From contig NZ_QGDU01000012.1 of the NCBI RefSeq assembly GCF_003149045.1, positions 1 through 64,000 on the forward strand: a stretch of 64,000 bases of DNA, written 5' to 3'. Below are positions 52,082 through 61,203 of this stretch, one piece after another. This DNA comes from Fibrobacter sp. UWR4. GTDB taxonomy: Bacteria; Fibrobacterota; Fibrobacteria; Fibrobacterales; Fibrobacteraceae. Every line of letters starts with the position of its first letter. Position 1 is the first letter of the stretch. Made by a program: the position numbers and the translations under genes. A model generated the notes under the pieces. That model was not told where the DNA came from, searched no databases, and worked only from the letters and a program-made list of their open reading frames with translations.

Positions 52082-53381
52082 GTTTCATGGCGGACTTGCA
52101 TTGAAGGCGGCGATTCTTTTCGTCGCCTTTTTGCAATGCAGCTGCTCTGATTTTTTTCAACCCGTAGAAAGCACTCCTACCCCATCGGAATACGAATTCA
52201 ACTACTGGCTGTTAAAGCGCCAATACTTGTACGAAGATGAACTGGAAAAACTGGATCCCCACGGCGATTCCGTCCAGACACTCTACAGCGCTCTTTCCGA
52301 TCGATATACCCGATACATTCCCCCCTCGAAAAGCGAAGAAGTAAGTACCAGCATTGAATCCAGTTTCATTTCTGGAGATGTAGGCATGGAGTACAAGTGG
52401 GGCGATACAGAACATCCTCTTTATATCCACCGCGTTTACCCCAACAGTCCTGCGGGAAGAGCAGGAGTTCCCCGTCACGGAAACATTATTAAAATCAACG
52501 ATGTAAAGCTGGAAGGCTGCACCGCATACAGTGTCTACGATTCCGTCCTATCCAAAAATAAGGAAGTTTCTCTTACGGTGGTCTCCCAGCAGGACACTCT
52601 GCACTTTGACTTGATCAAGGAAGATGTCTACGCCCCGACAGTAATACTGGATACCCTATACGGAACGGAATTCATCATCATCACGGAATTCAAACAAATC
52701 ACTGCAGGAAAAAATCCCAATGGCACTTACGGTGAATTGCAAAGCTTACTAGACACCCTGCCCAACGACGGCAAACCCCGCATTTTAGATTTGAGAGGTA
52801 ATCCCGGCGGTCTCGTAAATCAGTGTATTAAAATGGCGGATTTATTTGTAAAGAGCGGAAAGCTTTCCACCCGAGCATGGCGCGCCCTGGAGCCGGACGG
52901 ACAAGCAGTCAAACGGACCATTACAGAAAACGCAAAACCTGGAGATGCAGGTGAAGGTCGTCCTTTCATGCTGCTGGTGGACAAGTCCAGTGCAAGCTGT
53001 GCGGAAATTTTCACGGCAGCTGTTGCGGAGGGCGCAGATATCCCAGTCGCAGGATCAGTCTCCTACGGAAAAGGCATTGGGCAATCCACCTGGAACACCA
53101 TCAATAACGGTCTCGCAATTATCACCAATCTGGAATTTTTGACACCAAAGGGAAATTCCTATCACAAAACAGGAATCGTCCCCGACTATCCTTGCGAATA
53201 CGAAACCATAACCACAAAGTGCAGGGCCTCCGTGGCGATCAGTTCCAAATGTGCCGTGGATGCACTTCATAAGGCTTATGGGAAAAAATCTCTCGAGAAG
53301 ATCACCCCCCACATCCAAGAAAACCTCCAGCCCATTTATCGACAGCAGAAATCCCTGGGCGGAGCGCTCTTGAATTTGTAA
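52071..53381 (+). CDS. S41 (C-terminal processing) protease, envelope-anchored
   Basis: The 436-residue product has a signal peptide with a Cys-rich end (FLQCSC), an N-terminal helical domain (about 35-95), a PDZ domain (about 100-190, PAGRAGVPRHGNIIKIND), and the S41 catalytic domain with ILDLRGNPGG, the nucleophile serine in DKSSASCAEIFTAAV, and the lysine in SYGKGIGQ. This is CtpA/tail-specific protease order. It starts at TTG 52071 inside the LRR gene, with AAGGGG about 9 nt upstream. A second S41 protein follows after 25 nt. Substrates are unknown. Confidence 0.88.
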   Translation: MTSKFHGGLALKAAILFVAFLQCSCSDFFQPVESTPTPSEYEFNYWLLKRQYLYEDELEKLDPHGDSVQTLYSALSDRYTRYIPPSKSEEVSTSIESSFISGDVGMEYKWGDTEHPLYIHRVYPNSPAGRAGVPRHGNIIKINDVKLEGCTAYSVYDSVLSKNKEVSLTVVSQQDTLHFDLIKEDVYAPTVILDTLYGTEFIIITEFKQITAGKNPNGTYGELQSLLDTLPNDGKPRILDLRGNPGGLVNQCIKMADLFVKSGKLSTRAWRALEPDGQAVKRTITENAKPGDAGEGRPFMLLVDKSSASCAEIFTAAVAEGADIPVAGSVSYGKGIGQSTWNTINNGLAIITNLEFLTPKGNSYHKTGIVPDYPCEYETITTKCRASVAISSKCAVDALHKAYGKKSLEKITPHIQENLQPIYRQQKSLGGALLNL

Positions 53382-53406
53382 TTTGAATCTCATTTAGGAG
53401 GAACAA

Positions 53407-54831
53407 ATGAAAACTTGTTCAAAATTAAAGGCATTAGGCTTAGGCGCTGTACTTGCAGCAGCTCTCACAGGCTGTTCTTCCGATAGCGACAGTGACGGTC
53501 TGGTCCTACCTGGCACATCCAGTGATATCCCGAACGAACTGAAGGCCAACTACCTATTTTTGAACTTCTACTATTTCTATGCTCACGAGAAAAACGAACT
53601 GAGCGACAATATTCTGAGCTACTACAACGCCCCAATACTTTCAAGCTACGGTCGCAGCGCCTGTACCATCAACTATACCGACGTATGTTACATGTACAGC
53701 AAGATGAGCGATCCGTACACCCGCTATTACGATCCGAACTACGCTGCAAAAGTTCTCGCCATGATTAACGAATCCGACAAGGATATCGGCATTGGCGCAA
53801 TTCTTGAAACCATAGGCGAAGAAGGAAACACCGCTTTAGTATTTACCCAAGTCTACGAAAAGTCACCTGCACAAAAAGCAGGCCTTCTCGAAAATGACAC
53901 CCTGATTTCCATTGACAAAACCATCCCTGCAACGGAAAAGGCAGCCCTTGCATTGCTTAGTGGCGAAGAAGGGGACATTATTTCTGTCGAAGTGAAGCGA
54001 GCTGAAGATACGCTTGCATTTAAAATTGAACTAGGCGAATTCGCAACCCCCACTGTCTATTTAAGCTACCAGGATTCCATTCCCGTAATCCGTATTACGG
54101 AATTTGACAGCAAGACTGTTAGCGACAGCGGTACTTATGGAGAATTCATCCAGGCATTGAAGAAAACCGAAGGCGCAAAGTCCACCATCATCGACCTCCG
54201 TGGAAATCCAGGCGGCGATACCAGGCAGTGCAACAGTATCTCTGCAGAATTCCTGGACGAAGGCGACACCATTATTATCGACATTGAAACAAACATGGAT
54301 TCCACCATAAAGAACAAGCAACTTTCGTACTTCCAGGTTTTCGACACCATTCCCTACATAACCACTGCAGAAGGGCTGGCTAAGGATCGTTACGTCGTAT
54401 TCTTAGCAGACACCATGTCCGCCAGCTGTGCAGAAGTTGTGCTTTCCGCCGTTCCCGTCAACACCAAATCTCCCATCGTGGGACTCATTTCCTACGGTAA
54501 AGGCATTGGACAGTACGTCATTGACAATACCCCTGACAATGGTCTGGCCCTGATTACAGGTCTACAATCCATGGACAAGAACGGAAACGTCTACCATCGC
54601 GTAGGCATCGTGCCGGACTACGAAAGTGACGATTCGGCAGAACAGATGAAGGTTGCGGTTGAATGGGCTAAGGAAAGAACAAAGACTCGTCGTACCGAAG
54701 GATTCTACGGTTCTGAATCTACAGGTCACTTCGCAAAGAAAGTTCGAGCTGTCAGAACAGAAAATTCCTTCCCCAAAAACAAGAAGGAATTCTACCAGCA
54801 ACTTGGTGGAAAACTGGTGATCAAGAAATAA
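53407..54831 (+). CDS. S41 protease lipoprotein (paralogue)
   Basis: The 474-residue product has lipobox LTGC (Cys23) followed by SSDSDSDG, a PDZ domain (about 125-215, SPAQKAGLLENDTLISID), and the S41 core: IIDLRGNPGGDTRQC, the serine in TMSASCAEVVLSAV, and SYGKGIGQYV for the lysine. It is clearly related to the preceding gene; both keep the dyad. GGAGG lies just before the ATG. A basic tail (about 415-474) is extra. Its stop codon is directly adjacent to the stop of the convergent M23 gene. Confidence 0.9.
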   Translation: MKTCSKLKALGLGAVLAAALTGCSSDSDSDGLVLPGTSSDIPNELKANYLFLNFYYFYAHEKNELSDNILSYYNAPILSSYGRSACTINYTDVCYMYSKMSDPYTRYYDPNYAAKVLAMINESDKDIGIGAILETIGEEGNTALVFTQVYEKSPAQKAGLLENDTLISIDKTIPATEKAALALLSGEEGDIISVEVKRAEDTLAFKIELGEFATPTVYLSYQDSIPVIRITEFDSKTVSDSGTYGEFIQALKKTEGAKSTIIDLRGNPGGDTRQCNSISAEFLDEGDTIIIDIETNMDSTIKNKQLSYFQVFDTIPYITTAEGLAKDRYVVFLADTMSASCAEVVLSAVPVNTKSPIVGLISYGKGIGQYVIDNTPDNGLALITGLQSMDKNGNVYHRVGIVPDYESDDSAEQMKVAVEWAKERTKTRRTEGFYGSESTGHFAKKVRAVRTENSFPKNKKEFYQQLGGKLVIKK

Positions 54832-56142
54832 TTAAAGTTTGATCATTCGGACCAATACTTCGGTCGTATCGTTGGCCTTGACTGCAGGAGCAGCCAAGGT
54901 CTTTTCAATTTGACTGCGAATTTCCACCACCTGCTTTTGCAATCTTGCAAGACGTTCGCCCGTAAGCTTGGGAGCAGCAATCATTGTCTTGCTTGCAGGA
55001 TTCATCCAGGCACCCTTCTCATTCTTGAATCCCAAATGAAGATGGGGTCCTGTGCTACGGCCTGTGTTGCCCACACGTCCAATGACCTGACGTGCGGCCA
55101 CATGCGTACCAACACTGACGCCACGGGTAGACAAATGCATGTACCAGCTTTCGGAATTATCACGATGGCGAATGGCAATCTTGTTTCCGCTAAATTCATC
55201 ATAACCAGAAACAGTCACATTACCTTCGGCCACGGCATAGACAGGCGTTCCCACCGGGTTTCCACCATAGTCAATACCATGATGAGTTTTACGCTGACCC
55301 GTAATAGGATGAATACGGGAACCAAAAGGACTTGTAATGTGGAGGCGGTCCAAGGGATAGCGTAATCCGTCAAAAATCAAGGCCTCACCCTTTTCGGTAT
55401 AATGAGCGTTGAAGGAACTCTTGGGATCTCCGTCATCATAGCGGAAAGCTTCATGATGTCCCACCACACGGCCATTGAATTCCGCATATACAACCTTGCC
55501 GGAAATCCAGATGGAATCCTGATAGAAGGTTTCTTCCAGAAGAATGCGGAAACTATCCCCCGGCTGAGCCTGGGCGAAAGCAACCTTACACTGAAGGACA
55601 CCACTGACGATTCCCACCATACGGCCAGGAATACCAACCTTGAAAAGGGTTCCATTCAAGGTGCTTCCAGAGGCAAGAGAACCTTCAAAAATGGAAAGTC
55701 TGCGAACAACCGGCTTTTCCAATCGGCTGTAGACATAACCATCGTCCGTTTTCGTAAGCATATGGACTGTTGCAGGATTTGTTGCGTACCTAAAACGTTG
55801 AACGCTACCCGCACTATCGATTGCGGCATAAAAAACCTGGCCAACACGCATTGCAGATAGTTCCACACTATCCTGCATGGCAAGAACAATTTTACCACGT
55901 TCCGTCTGATTGATATGCATGCGGGAAAGCACCTGGAACAAACCATCCCCCGCACGAACCGTATCATTCTCGATATCCCAATTTACAGGAACAAATTGAG
56001 TGTTTTCAATGACAGCCTGCAAGGAATCCACCTTAGCACGCAAGGATTCACCTTCGGCTTTTAGGGACTGGATTTTCTGTTCTTCGTTACAGGATGTAAA
56101 AAACAGGGCCAGAATTGCACACAACGCAAACTTATGGAGCAT
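54832..56142 (-). CDS. M23 (LytM-type) peptidase lipoprotein
   Basis: The 436-residue product has lipobox FTSC (Cys18), a coiled-coil (about 22-45, IQSLKAEGESLRAKVDSLQA), an intermediate domain, and a C-terminal LytM domain (about 270-390) with the zinc motifs THHGIDYGGN (HxxxD) and GPHLHLGF (HxH). It is of the type that cleaves or, when activated, remodels peptidoglycan cross-links. A helical tail (about 395-436) follows. ATG 56142 has GAGGTG 4 nt upstream. Active-site residues appear intact, so it should be an enzyme. Confidence 0.92.
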   Translation of the reverse strand: MLHKFALCAILALFFTSCNEEQKIQSLKAEGESLRAKVDSLQAVIENTQFVPVNWDIENDTVRAGDGLFQVLSRMHINQTERGKIVLAMQDSVELSAMRVGQVFYAAIDSAGSVQRFRYATNPATVHMLTKTDDGYVYSRLEKPVVRRLSIFEGSLASGSTLNGTLFKVGIPGRMVGIVSGVLQCKVAFAQAQPGDSFRILLEETFYQDSIWISGKVVYAEFNGRVVGHHEAFRYDDGDPKSSFNAHYTEKGEALIFDGLRYPLDRLHITSPFGSRIHPITGQRKTHHGIDYGGNPVGTPVYAVAEGNVTVSGYDEFSGNKIAIRHRDNSESWYMHLSTRGVSVGTHVAARQVIGRVGNTGRSTGPHLHLGFKNEKGAWMNPASKTMIAAPKLTGERLARLQKQVVEIRSQIEKTLAAPAVKANDTTEVLVRMIKL

Positions 56143-56198
56143 GAACACCTCAAAAAATCAACACCAATGCAAAAAGTAAAGTTGGAGTTTACAAAATA

Positions 56199-56232
56199 AA
56201 AAAAATCCCCGGATTGTCTCCGGAGATTTTTC
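56199..56232 (-). terminator. Terminator of the FKBP gene
   Basis: AAAATCTCCGGAGACAATCC-type stem with U-rich end on the minus strand, 30 nt past the stop. Confidence 0.85.
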
Positions 56233-56261
56233 AAAAGACTTTTCTAATCTAGGAAATCTTT

Positions 56262-57188
56262 TTACTGTGCTGCAGCAGGAGCGGCAGGAGCGGCTGCGGG
56301 AGCGGCAGCCGGTGCAGCAGCTGCAGGTGCGGCGGCAGCAGGCTTAGCTTCTGCCTTGGGAGCAGCCTTCTTAGCAGCCTTCTTTTCGGCCTTAGCAGGA
56401 GTCTTCACTTCCGGCTTAGCTTCCTCAACCTTCGGTTCTTCTGCGGCATGGGTGTCAATCAGTTCCATTTCGAACACGAGAGTGCTGTTGCCCGGAATCT
56501 GCGGACCACGGCCACGAGGACCGTAAGCGATGTCGCTAGGAATCCATGCGGTCACCTTTTCGCCCACCTTCATGAGCTTGAGCATTTCGGTCCAACCCGG
56601 AATGACGGCGTTGATGGGGAATTCCAGAGGTTGGCCACGATCGACAGAGCTGTCGAACTTGGTGCCGTCCAGAAGAGTACCGGTGTAATGAACCTTGACG
56701 ATGTGACCTTCTGCAGGAGTTGCACCATCAGCATTACCTTCGGTGATTACCTTGTACTGAAGACCACTTTCGGTGGTGATAACGCCTTCAGCGGTCTTGT
56801 TCTTGGCAAGGAAAGCTTCGCCGGCAGCCTTGTTAGCTTCAGCAGCCAGGCTATCCTTCATTTCCTTTTCTCTCTGGCGATCAGCGGAAAGCTTGTTGAG
56901 AGTTTCAAATACGACAGAGTCAACCATCAGATACTTTGCGGAATCTTCGTTATAACGTTCCTTGAAAGCCTGAATGAATACGTCAACGTCAAGATCAATG
57001 GAATCACGAGTGACCAGCTGGAAGTGTGCCTGGTTACCAAAGTGAGCACCGAGGGCGTAGCTGTACTTTTCCTTATCAGTCACCAAAGTAGTCTTAGTCT
57101 GGGAAGCTGCACCACCCTGGCAGAACTGATCGCAACCAGTCATAGCCAAAGCAAGAGCGCCTGCAGCAATAATCAATTTTTTATCCAT
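56262..57188 (-). CDS. FKBP-type peptidyl-prolyl isomerase lipoprotein
   Basis: The 308-residue product has lipobox MTGC (Cys19), an N-terminal FkpA-like dimerisation domain (about 35-120), and an FKBP domain (about 135-240) with HIVKVHYTGTLLDGTKFDSS, GQPLEFPINAVIPGWTEML, and IPSDIAYGPRGRG. After this comes a tail of about 65 residues, very rich in Ala, Pro and Lys (KAEKKAAKKAAPKAEAKP), not part of the isomerase. Tails of this kind may bind peptidoglycan or nucleic acid, but this is not shown. ATG 57188 has AAGGA 6 nt upstream. It diverges from glmS over about 150 bp. Confidence 0.92.
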   Translation of the reverse strand: MDKKLIIAAGALALAMTGCDQFCQGGAASQTKTTLVTDKEKYSYALGAHFGNQAHFQLVTRDSIDLDVDVFIQAFKERYNEDSAKYLMVDSVVFETLNKLSADRQREKEMKDSLAAEANKAAGEAFLAKNKTAEGVITTESGLQYKVITEGNADGATPAEGHIVKVHYTGTLLDGTKFDSSVDRGQPLEFPINAVIPGWTEMLKLMKVGEKVTAWIPSDIAYGPRGRGPQIPGNSTLVFEMELIDTHAAEEPKVEEAKPEVKTPAKAEKKAAKKAAPKAEAKPAAAAPAAAAPAAAPAAAPAAPAAAQ

Positions 57189-57335
57189 TCTCATTCCTTT
57201 TTTTGGCGCAAGCATCGCTAGCGCACGTTTGTGTCCCGAAAAATAACAAAAATCGCAGTTCAAAAGAACGGATAAAATCTTTTTTACCAAAAGTTTTTCA
57301 TATATTGCCCTCTGTAAGCAAATCAAGGAACATAT

Positions 57336-59162
57336 ATGTGCGGAATCGTTGGTTACATCGGTCAAAATGATGCATTGCCCGTTCTTGTGGGCGGTTTAAA
57401 GAAACTTGAATATCGCGGATATGACAGTTCCGGCGTGTCCGTCTTGAACGACGGCAAGATTACTACAGTTCGAGCTTCCGGCAAGATTTCTGCCCTGGAA
57501 GAAAAACTGAAAGCAACCCCCGCAGCAGGCAACCTTGGTATCGCCCACACCCGTTGGGCCACCCACGGAGCTCCTACCGAACAGAACGCACACCCTCACA
57601 CCAGTTTTGACGGAAAGATTTCCATCGTTCACAACGGTATTATTGAAAATTATGCTGTCCTGAAAAAACGCCTCCAGGCAGATGGAATTGAATTCAAGTC
57701 CGAAACCGATACCGAAGTCGTCGCCCACCTGATTGCAAAGTTCTACACCGGCAACCTTAAGGACGCCGTCCTTAAGGCCCTTTCCCTTATCGAAGGAACC
57801 TTTGGTCTTGCAGTAATCTGCAGTGAACGTCCCGGCACCCTGATTGGCGCCCGCCGTGGCAGCCCCCTGATTTTGGGAATTGGCCAGAATGAATTCTATC
57901 TGGCCAGTGACGTTTCCGCTATTATCAGCCACACCCAGAAGGTTGTCTATCTGGAAGATAACGACGTGGTGGAAATTCATGAAGATGGCTATAACCTGCT
58001 GAACATTCTCCGTCAGCCGGTGCAGCACGAAGTCCAGGATGTGGAATTCGATGCAGACTCTATCGCCAAGGGCGGCTTTGCCCACTTCATGCTGAAGGAA
58101 ATTTTTGAACAGCCCGAAGTTCTGCGCAACACCATGCGCGGTCGTCTTCTGGCCGCAGAAGGTAACGCAAAGCTCGCCGGTCTCGACACCAACATCAAGG
58201 AACTGCGAAACATCAATCGTATTATCATTACCGCTTGCGGTACCAGCTACTACGCAGGTATGGTAGGCGAATACATGATTGAAGATCTTGCAGGCGTTCC
58301 TGTAGAAGTGGAATACGCTTCCGAGTTCCGTTACCGCAATCCCATTATCAAGCCGGGTACTCTTGTTCTCGCCATTTCCCAATCCGGCGAAACCGCCGAC
58401 ACCTTGGCTGCATTGAAGGAAGCCCAGCAGAAGGGTGCTACGGCTCTCGCCATCTGTAACGGCGTAGGTTCAACCATCGCACGTACCAGCGACGGTGGTG
58501 TTTACCTGCACGCAGGTCCCGAAATCGGTGTGGCAAGTACAAAGGCTTTCACCTCCCAGGTAACAGTCCTTGCCATGATCGCATTGCTGTTAGGTCGCCA
58601 GCGCCGCCTTTCCTTCGAAAGCGGTATGGACATCGTAAAATCCATGCAGGAACTTCCGGATTTGGCAGAACAGACTTTAAAACTTTCCGACCAGATTGCC
58701 GGTATCGCCCAGAAGTACGCAAAGGCTGGAAATTTCCTGTACCTGGGCCGTCACTACAACTACCCCGTCGCGATGGAAGGCGCCCTGAAGCTGAAGGAAA
58801 TCAGCTACATCCATGCAGAAGGTTATCCCGCTGCAGAAATGAAGCACGGCCCCATCGCCCTTATCGACGAAAACATGCCGGTCGTAGTGATCGCCCCGAA
58901 GGATGCCCTCTTTGACAAGGTCATCAGCAACGTCCGCGAAATCAAGGCCCGTGGCGGCAAAGTCATCGCCATTACTACTGAGGATTGCCACCCGCTGGAC
59001 GAAATTGCGGACCATCTGATCAAGGTACCCAAGACATCTAGCATGCTCATGCCTATTCTCACCTGCATTCCGTTGCAGTTGCTGGCCTACCATATCGCAG
59101 TCCTCCGCGGCAACGACGTGGACCAGCCGAGAAACCTGGCAAAGAGCGTGACGGTGGAATAG
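57336..59162 (+). CDS. glmS: Glutamine-fructose-6-phosphate aminotransferase (isomerizing)
   Basis: GlmS makes glucosamine-6-phosphate, the entry point of peptidoglycan and LPS amino-sugar synthesis. The 608-residue protein begins MCGIVGYIG, where Cys2 is the glutaminase nucleophile, has TRWATHGAPTEQNAHPH, and two SIS isomerase domains (about 285-425 and 455-600) with CGTSYYAGMVGEYMIEDLAG, SQSGETADT and HAEGYPAAEMKHGPIALI. Length is standard. AAGGA lies 7 nt before the start; TATATTGC at 57301-57308 may be the -10. No glmS ribozyme is evident in the leader. Confidence 0.97.
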   Translation: MCGIVGYIGQNDALPVLVGGLKKLEYRGYDSSGVSVLNDGKITTVRASGKISALEEKLKATPAAGNLGIAHTRWATHGAPTEQNAHPHTSFDGKISIVHNGIIENYAVLKKRLQADGIEFKSETDTEVVAHLIAKFYTGNLKDAVLKALSLIEGTFGLAVICSERPGTLIGARRGSPLILGIGQNEFYLASDVSAIISHTQKVVYLEDNDVVEIHEDGYNLLNILRQPVQHEVQDVEFDADSIAKGGFAHFMLKEIFEQPEVLRNTMRGRLLAAEGNAKLAGLDTNIKELRNINRIIITACGTSYYAGMVGEYMIEDLAGVPVEVEYASEFRYRNPIIKPGTLVLAISQSGETADTLAALKEAQQKGATALAICNGVGSTIARTSDGGVYLHAGPEIGVASTKAFTSQVTVLAMIALLLGRQRRLSFESGMDIVKSMQELPDLAEQTLKLSDQIAGIAQKYAKAGNFLYLGRHYNYPVAMEGALKLKEISYIHAEGYPAAEMKHGPIALIDENMPVVVIAPKDALFDKVISNVREIKARGGKVIAITTEDCHPLDEIADHLIKVPKTSSMLMPILTCIPLQLLAYHIAVLRGNDVDQPRNLAKSVTVE

Positions 59163-59545
59163 TGGCTAATGAGGTCGGCGCGAAGCGCCTTTGAGGAGTG
59201 AGGTTGACAGGTCGCACCTGACGGTGCTTGAGGGAAGTTGGCAATAGAGACTAGAAATTAGAACCTAGAGATTAGTGGTTAGAATACATCAAACCTCTAG
59301 GAGCGAAGCTCCGACCTCATACCTCAAGCGAAGCGTACCTCTAAGATCCTAGACCCTAAACTAGTGATTAGTGGTTAGAGATTTTAGGGTATAGGGTTCA
59401 GGGTATTGTGATTAGGGATGTCGGGAATACGCTGCGAGTAAAATCTAGTTGTCTTAAAAACGCAAGCGCTTGAAACCCGCTGCCCTAGCCCCTAGAACCT
59501 AGCCCCTAGCCCCTAATATACTCTAACCTCTAAACCAGAGTTTTT
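59163..59545. repeat. Intergenic repeat block before scpA
   Basis: No gene is seen in this 380-bp stretch. It contains GGCGC-GAA-GCGCC (59177-59189), GGAGC-GAA-GCTCC (59299-59311), degenerate repeats of CCTAGCCCC and TTAGAG, and the inverted-repeat arm 59285-59341. Composition mirrors the block at 3199-3433. Confidence 0.8.
59285..59341. repeat. Right arm of the 57-bp long-distance inverted repeat
   Basis: Reverse complement of 3290-3346 with one mismatch, counted by eye. Confidence 0.85.
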
Positions 59546-59547
59546 TC

Positions 59548-59555
59548 TACATTTG
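59548..59555 (+). promoter_or_regulatory. Putative TAnnTTTG -10 element of scpA
   Basis: TTTTTTCTACATTTG is identical to the prfA element and, as there, ends 6 nt before the ATG with no Shine-Dalgarno. Confidence 0.4.
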
Positions 59556-59561
59556 AAGCCT

Positions 59562-61124
59562 ATGGAAACAGAACAGGAACTTTTGGAACAGGAAGAATAC
59601 GAAGTCCGTATTGGAGCCTTCAACGGCCCCATGGACCTTCTAGTCTATCTAGTCCAGAAAAAAGAAGTTCCCCTGGAACAGATTTCCATTGCAGAAATTG
59701 CCGACCAGTTCCTGAAATGGGTAAACGTCTATAGCGAATCCACCAGTATGGACCTTTCCAAGGCAGGGGATTTCCTCTCCATGGCAAGTCGACTTATGGC
59801 CCTGAAGGTTCAGGAACTGCTCCCCGCCGAAGAACGTGATCCGGAAATGGAAGCGGAATATAACGAAGACCGCGAAGCCCTCATGAAGGAAATGTTGGAA
59901 TACCAGCGTTTCAAGCAGGTGGCTAGCGGACTCCAGGAAATGGAAGGGAACAACTTCGGAACTTATTCCCGCGGTCGTCTGGAAAAGACACAGAACGATG
60001 ATGAAACCTTGGCAGACGCAAATATCTGGCAGCTTTTCCGAGCCTACCAGAAAAGCCTGAAGACAAAGATTTCCGAAACGATCCATCACATCGAACTGGA
60101 CTACGTCACCATTCAGGACCGTCAGCAGGCCATCAACAACTTCCTCAGCGTCAATGGCCGCGCACTCTTTGAAGACCTCCTGGATAACGATGCCCACCCC
60201 ATTGTTGCTGCAGTGACCTTCATGGCCATGCTGGAAATGATCAAGACGGATGAAATCGTCTTCAGGCAAAGTGAACTGTTCGGTCCTATTTGGATTTACC
60301 GCAAAAAGAACAATGCGGACTACGCCGACGAAATGGCCCGCGAAACCGTATTCTTCAGCAAGGATCCGGACGTAAAGCCGGGCCTTGTAGAGGCCATCCG
60401 TAACCAGGCACTGGCCCGTTCCAAGGAACAGACTGTAGGAGACCTGGCAGCAGTCATGCGCGAAGCCGTGCAATGGACTGAAAGCGGACGCAACGTTTCT
60501 GAAGATGATCTTACCGCCATGCTGGAAGGTAAGGTGGATATGTCCGACGTCCAGGAAAACCCCTTCGCCGAAATGATGAAGGCAGATGACGCCGCAGAAG
60601 GTGTAGTTACGGATTCCCAGGAACAGCCGGTTGTCGCTACAGAATCCGTTACAGAAACACCCGCCGTCATTTCAAGTGACGAGAGCGACGACGACTTCGT
60701 TCCTGAAGTTGTAACATCTGCCGATGACGACGAAGATGAAATTCCCGTCGTAGTTTCCGCAACGGAAGTTTCTGAAGAACCCATTGTGGCAACACCCACA
60801 CAGGACACTGCTCCAGAGCCGCAAATGACAGACGAAGAATTCGCCGAGTTCATGCGCAAGGCCCAGGAATTTTATAGCAATGGTGAGGCATCTGCACCTG
60901 TAATCCAGCCCGATGTGGCTCCCGTGCAGCAAGCGCCCGTAATCCCCGAAGAAAAGTCTATTGAAGAAAACCAGGTAGAGGAAGAAGTTCCTGTTGTCCA
61001 GAAGGCTGAAGAACCTGAGGAAGACAAGGATGACAGTCCCTTCTTTGCAGGCAATGAAATGACCGATGAAGAATACATTGCCTATCTTACGCGAAGCGCA
61101 AAGAACTTCGGAAAAAAAGACTAA
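59562..61124 (+). CDS. scpA: Segregation and condensation protein A with long acidic C-terminal extension
   Basis: ScpA is the kleisin of the SMC-ScpA-ScpB condensin. The first 240 residues of this 520-residue protein are ScpA: FNGPMDLLVYLVQKKEVPLE, ISIAEIADQFLKW, LSMASRLMALKVQELLP, and the winged-helix end FMAMLEMIKTDEIVFRQ. The remainder (about 260-520) is not in usual ScpA (about 250 residues). It is strongly acidic, with two related motifs MTDEEFAEFMRKAQEFYSNG and MTDEEYIAYLTRSAKNFG, the latter at the very end, and is probably disordered. ATG 59562 is used. scpB is not adjacent. Function of the tail is unknown. Confidence 0.9.
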   Translation: METEQELLEQEEYEVRIGAFNGPMDLLVYLVQKKEVPLEQISIAEIADQFLKWVNVYSESTSMDLSKAGDFLSMASRLMALKVQELLPAEERDPEMEAEYNEDREALMKEMLEYQRFKQVASGLQEMEGNNFGTYSRGRLEKTQNDDETLADANIWQLFRAYQKSLKTKISETIHHIELDYVTIQDRQQAINNFLSVNGRALFEDLLDNDAHPIVAAVTFMAMLEMIKTDEIVFRQSELFGPIWIYRKKNNADYADEMARETVFFSKDPDVKPGLVEAIRNQALARSKEQTVGDLAAVMREAVQWTESGRNVSEDDLTAMLEGKVDMSDVQENPFAEMMKADDAAEGVVTDSQEQPVVATESVTETPAVISSDESDDDFVPEVVTSADDDEDEIPVVVSATEVSEEPIVATPTQDTAPEPQMTDEEFAEFMRKAQEFYSNGEASAPVIQPDVAPVQQAPVIPEEKSIEENQVEEEVPVVQKAEEPEEDKDDSPFFAGNEMTDEEYIAYLTRSAKNFGKKD

Positions 61125-61145
61125 TTCTCCGATTTTGACGGAATA

Positions 61146-61177
61146 AAAAAGCACCGCAAATTGCGGTGCCCTTTTTA
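61146..61177. terminator. Bidirectional terminator after scpA
   Basis: GCACCGCAA/TTGCGGTGC perfect 9-bp stem flanked by A and T runs. Confidence 0.9.
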
Positions 61178-61203
61178 TACAAGCGCTAGGATTATGCGTC
61201 AGA

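Noticed and set aside
57189-57335. glmS ribozyme in the glmS leader
   Set aside because: The leader is about 150 nt and shared with a divergent gene; I could not find the ribozyme core, and a GCGCAAGCATCGCTAGCGC hairpin alone is not enough.
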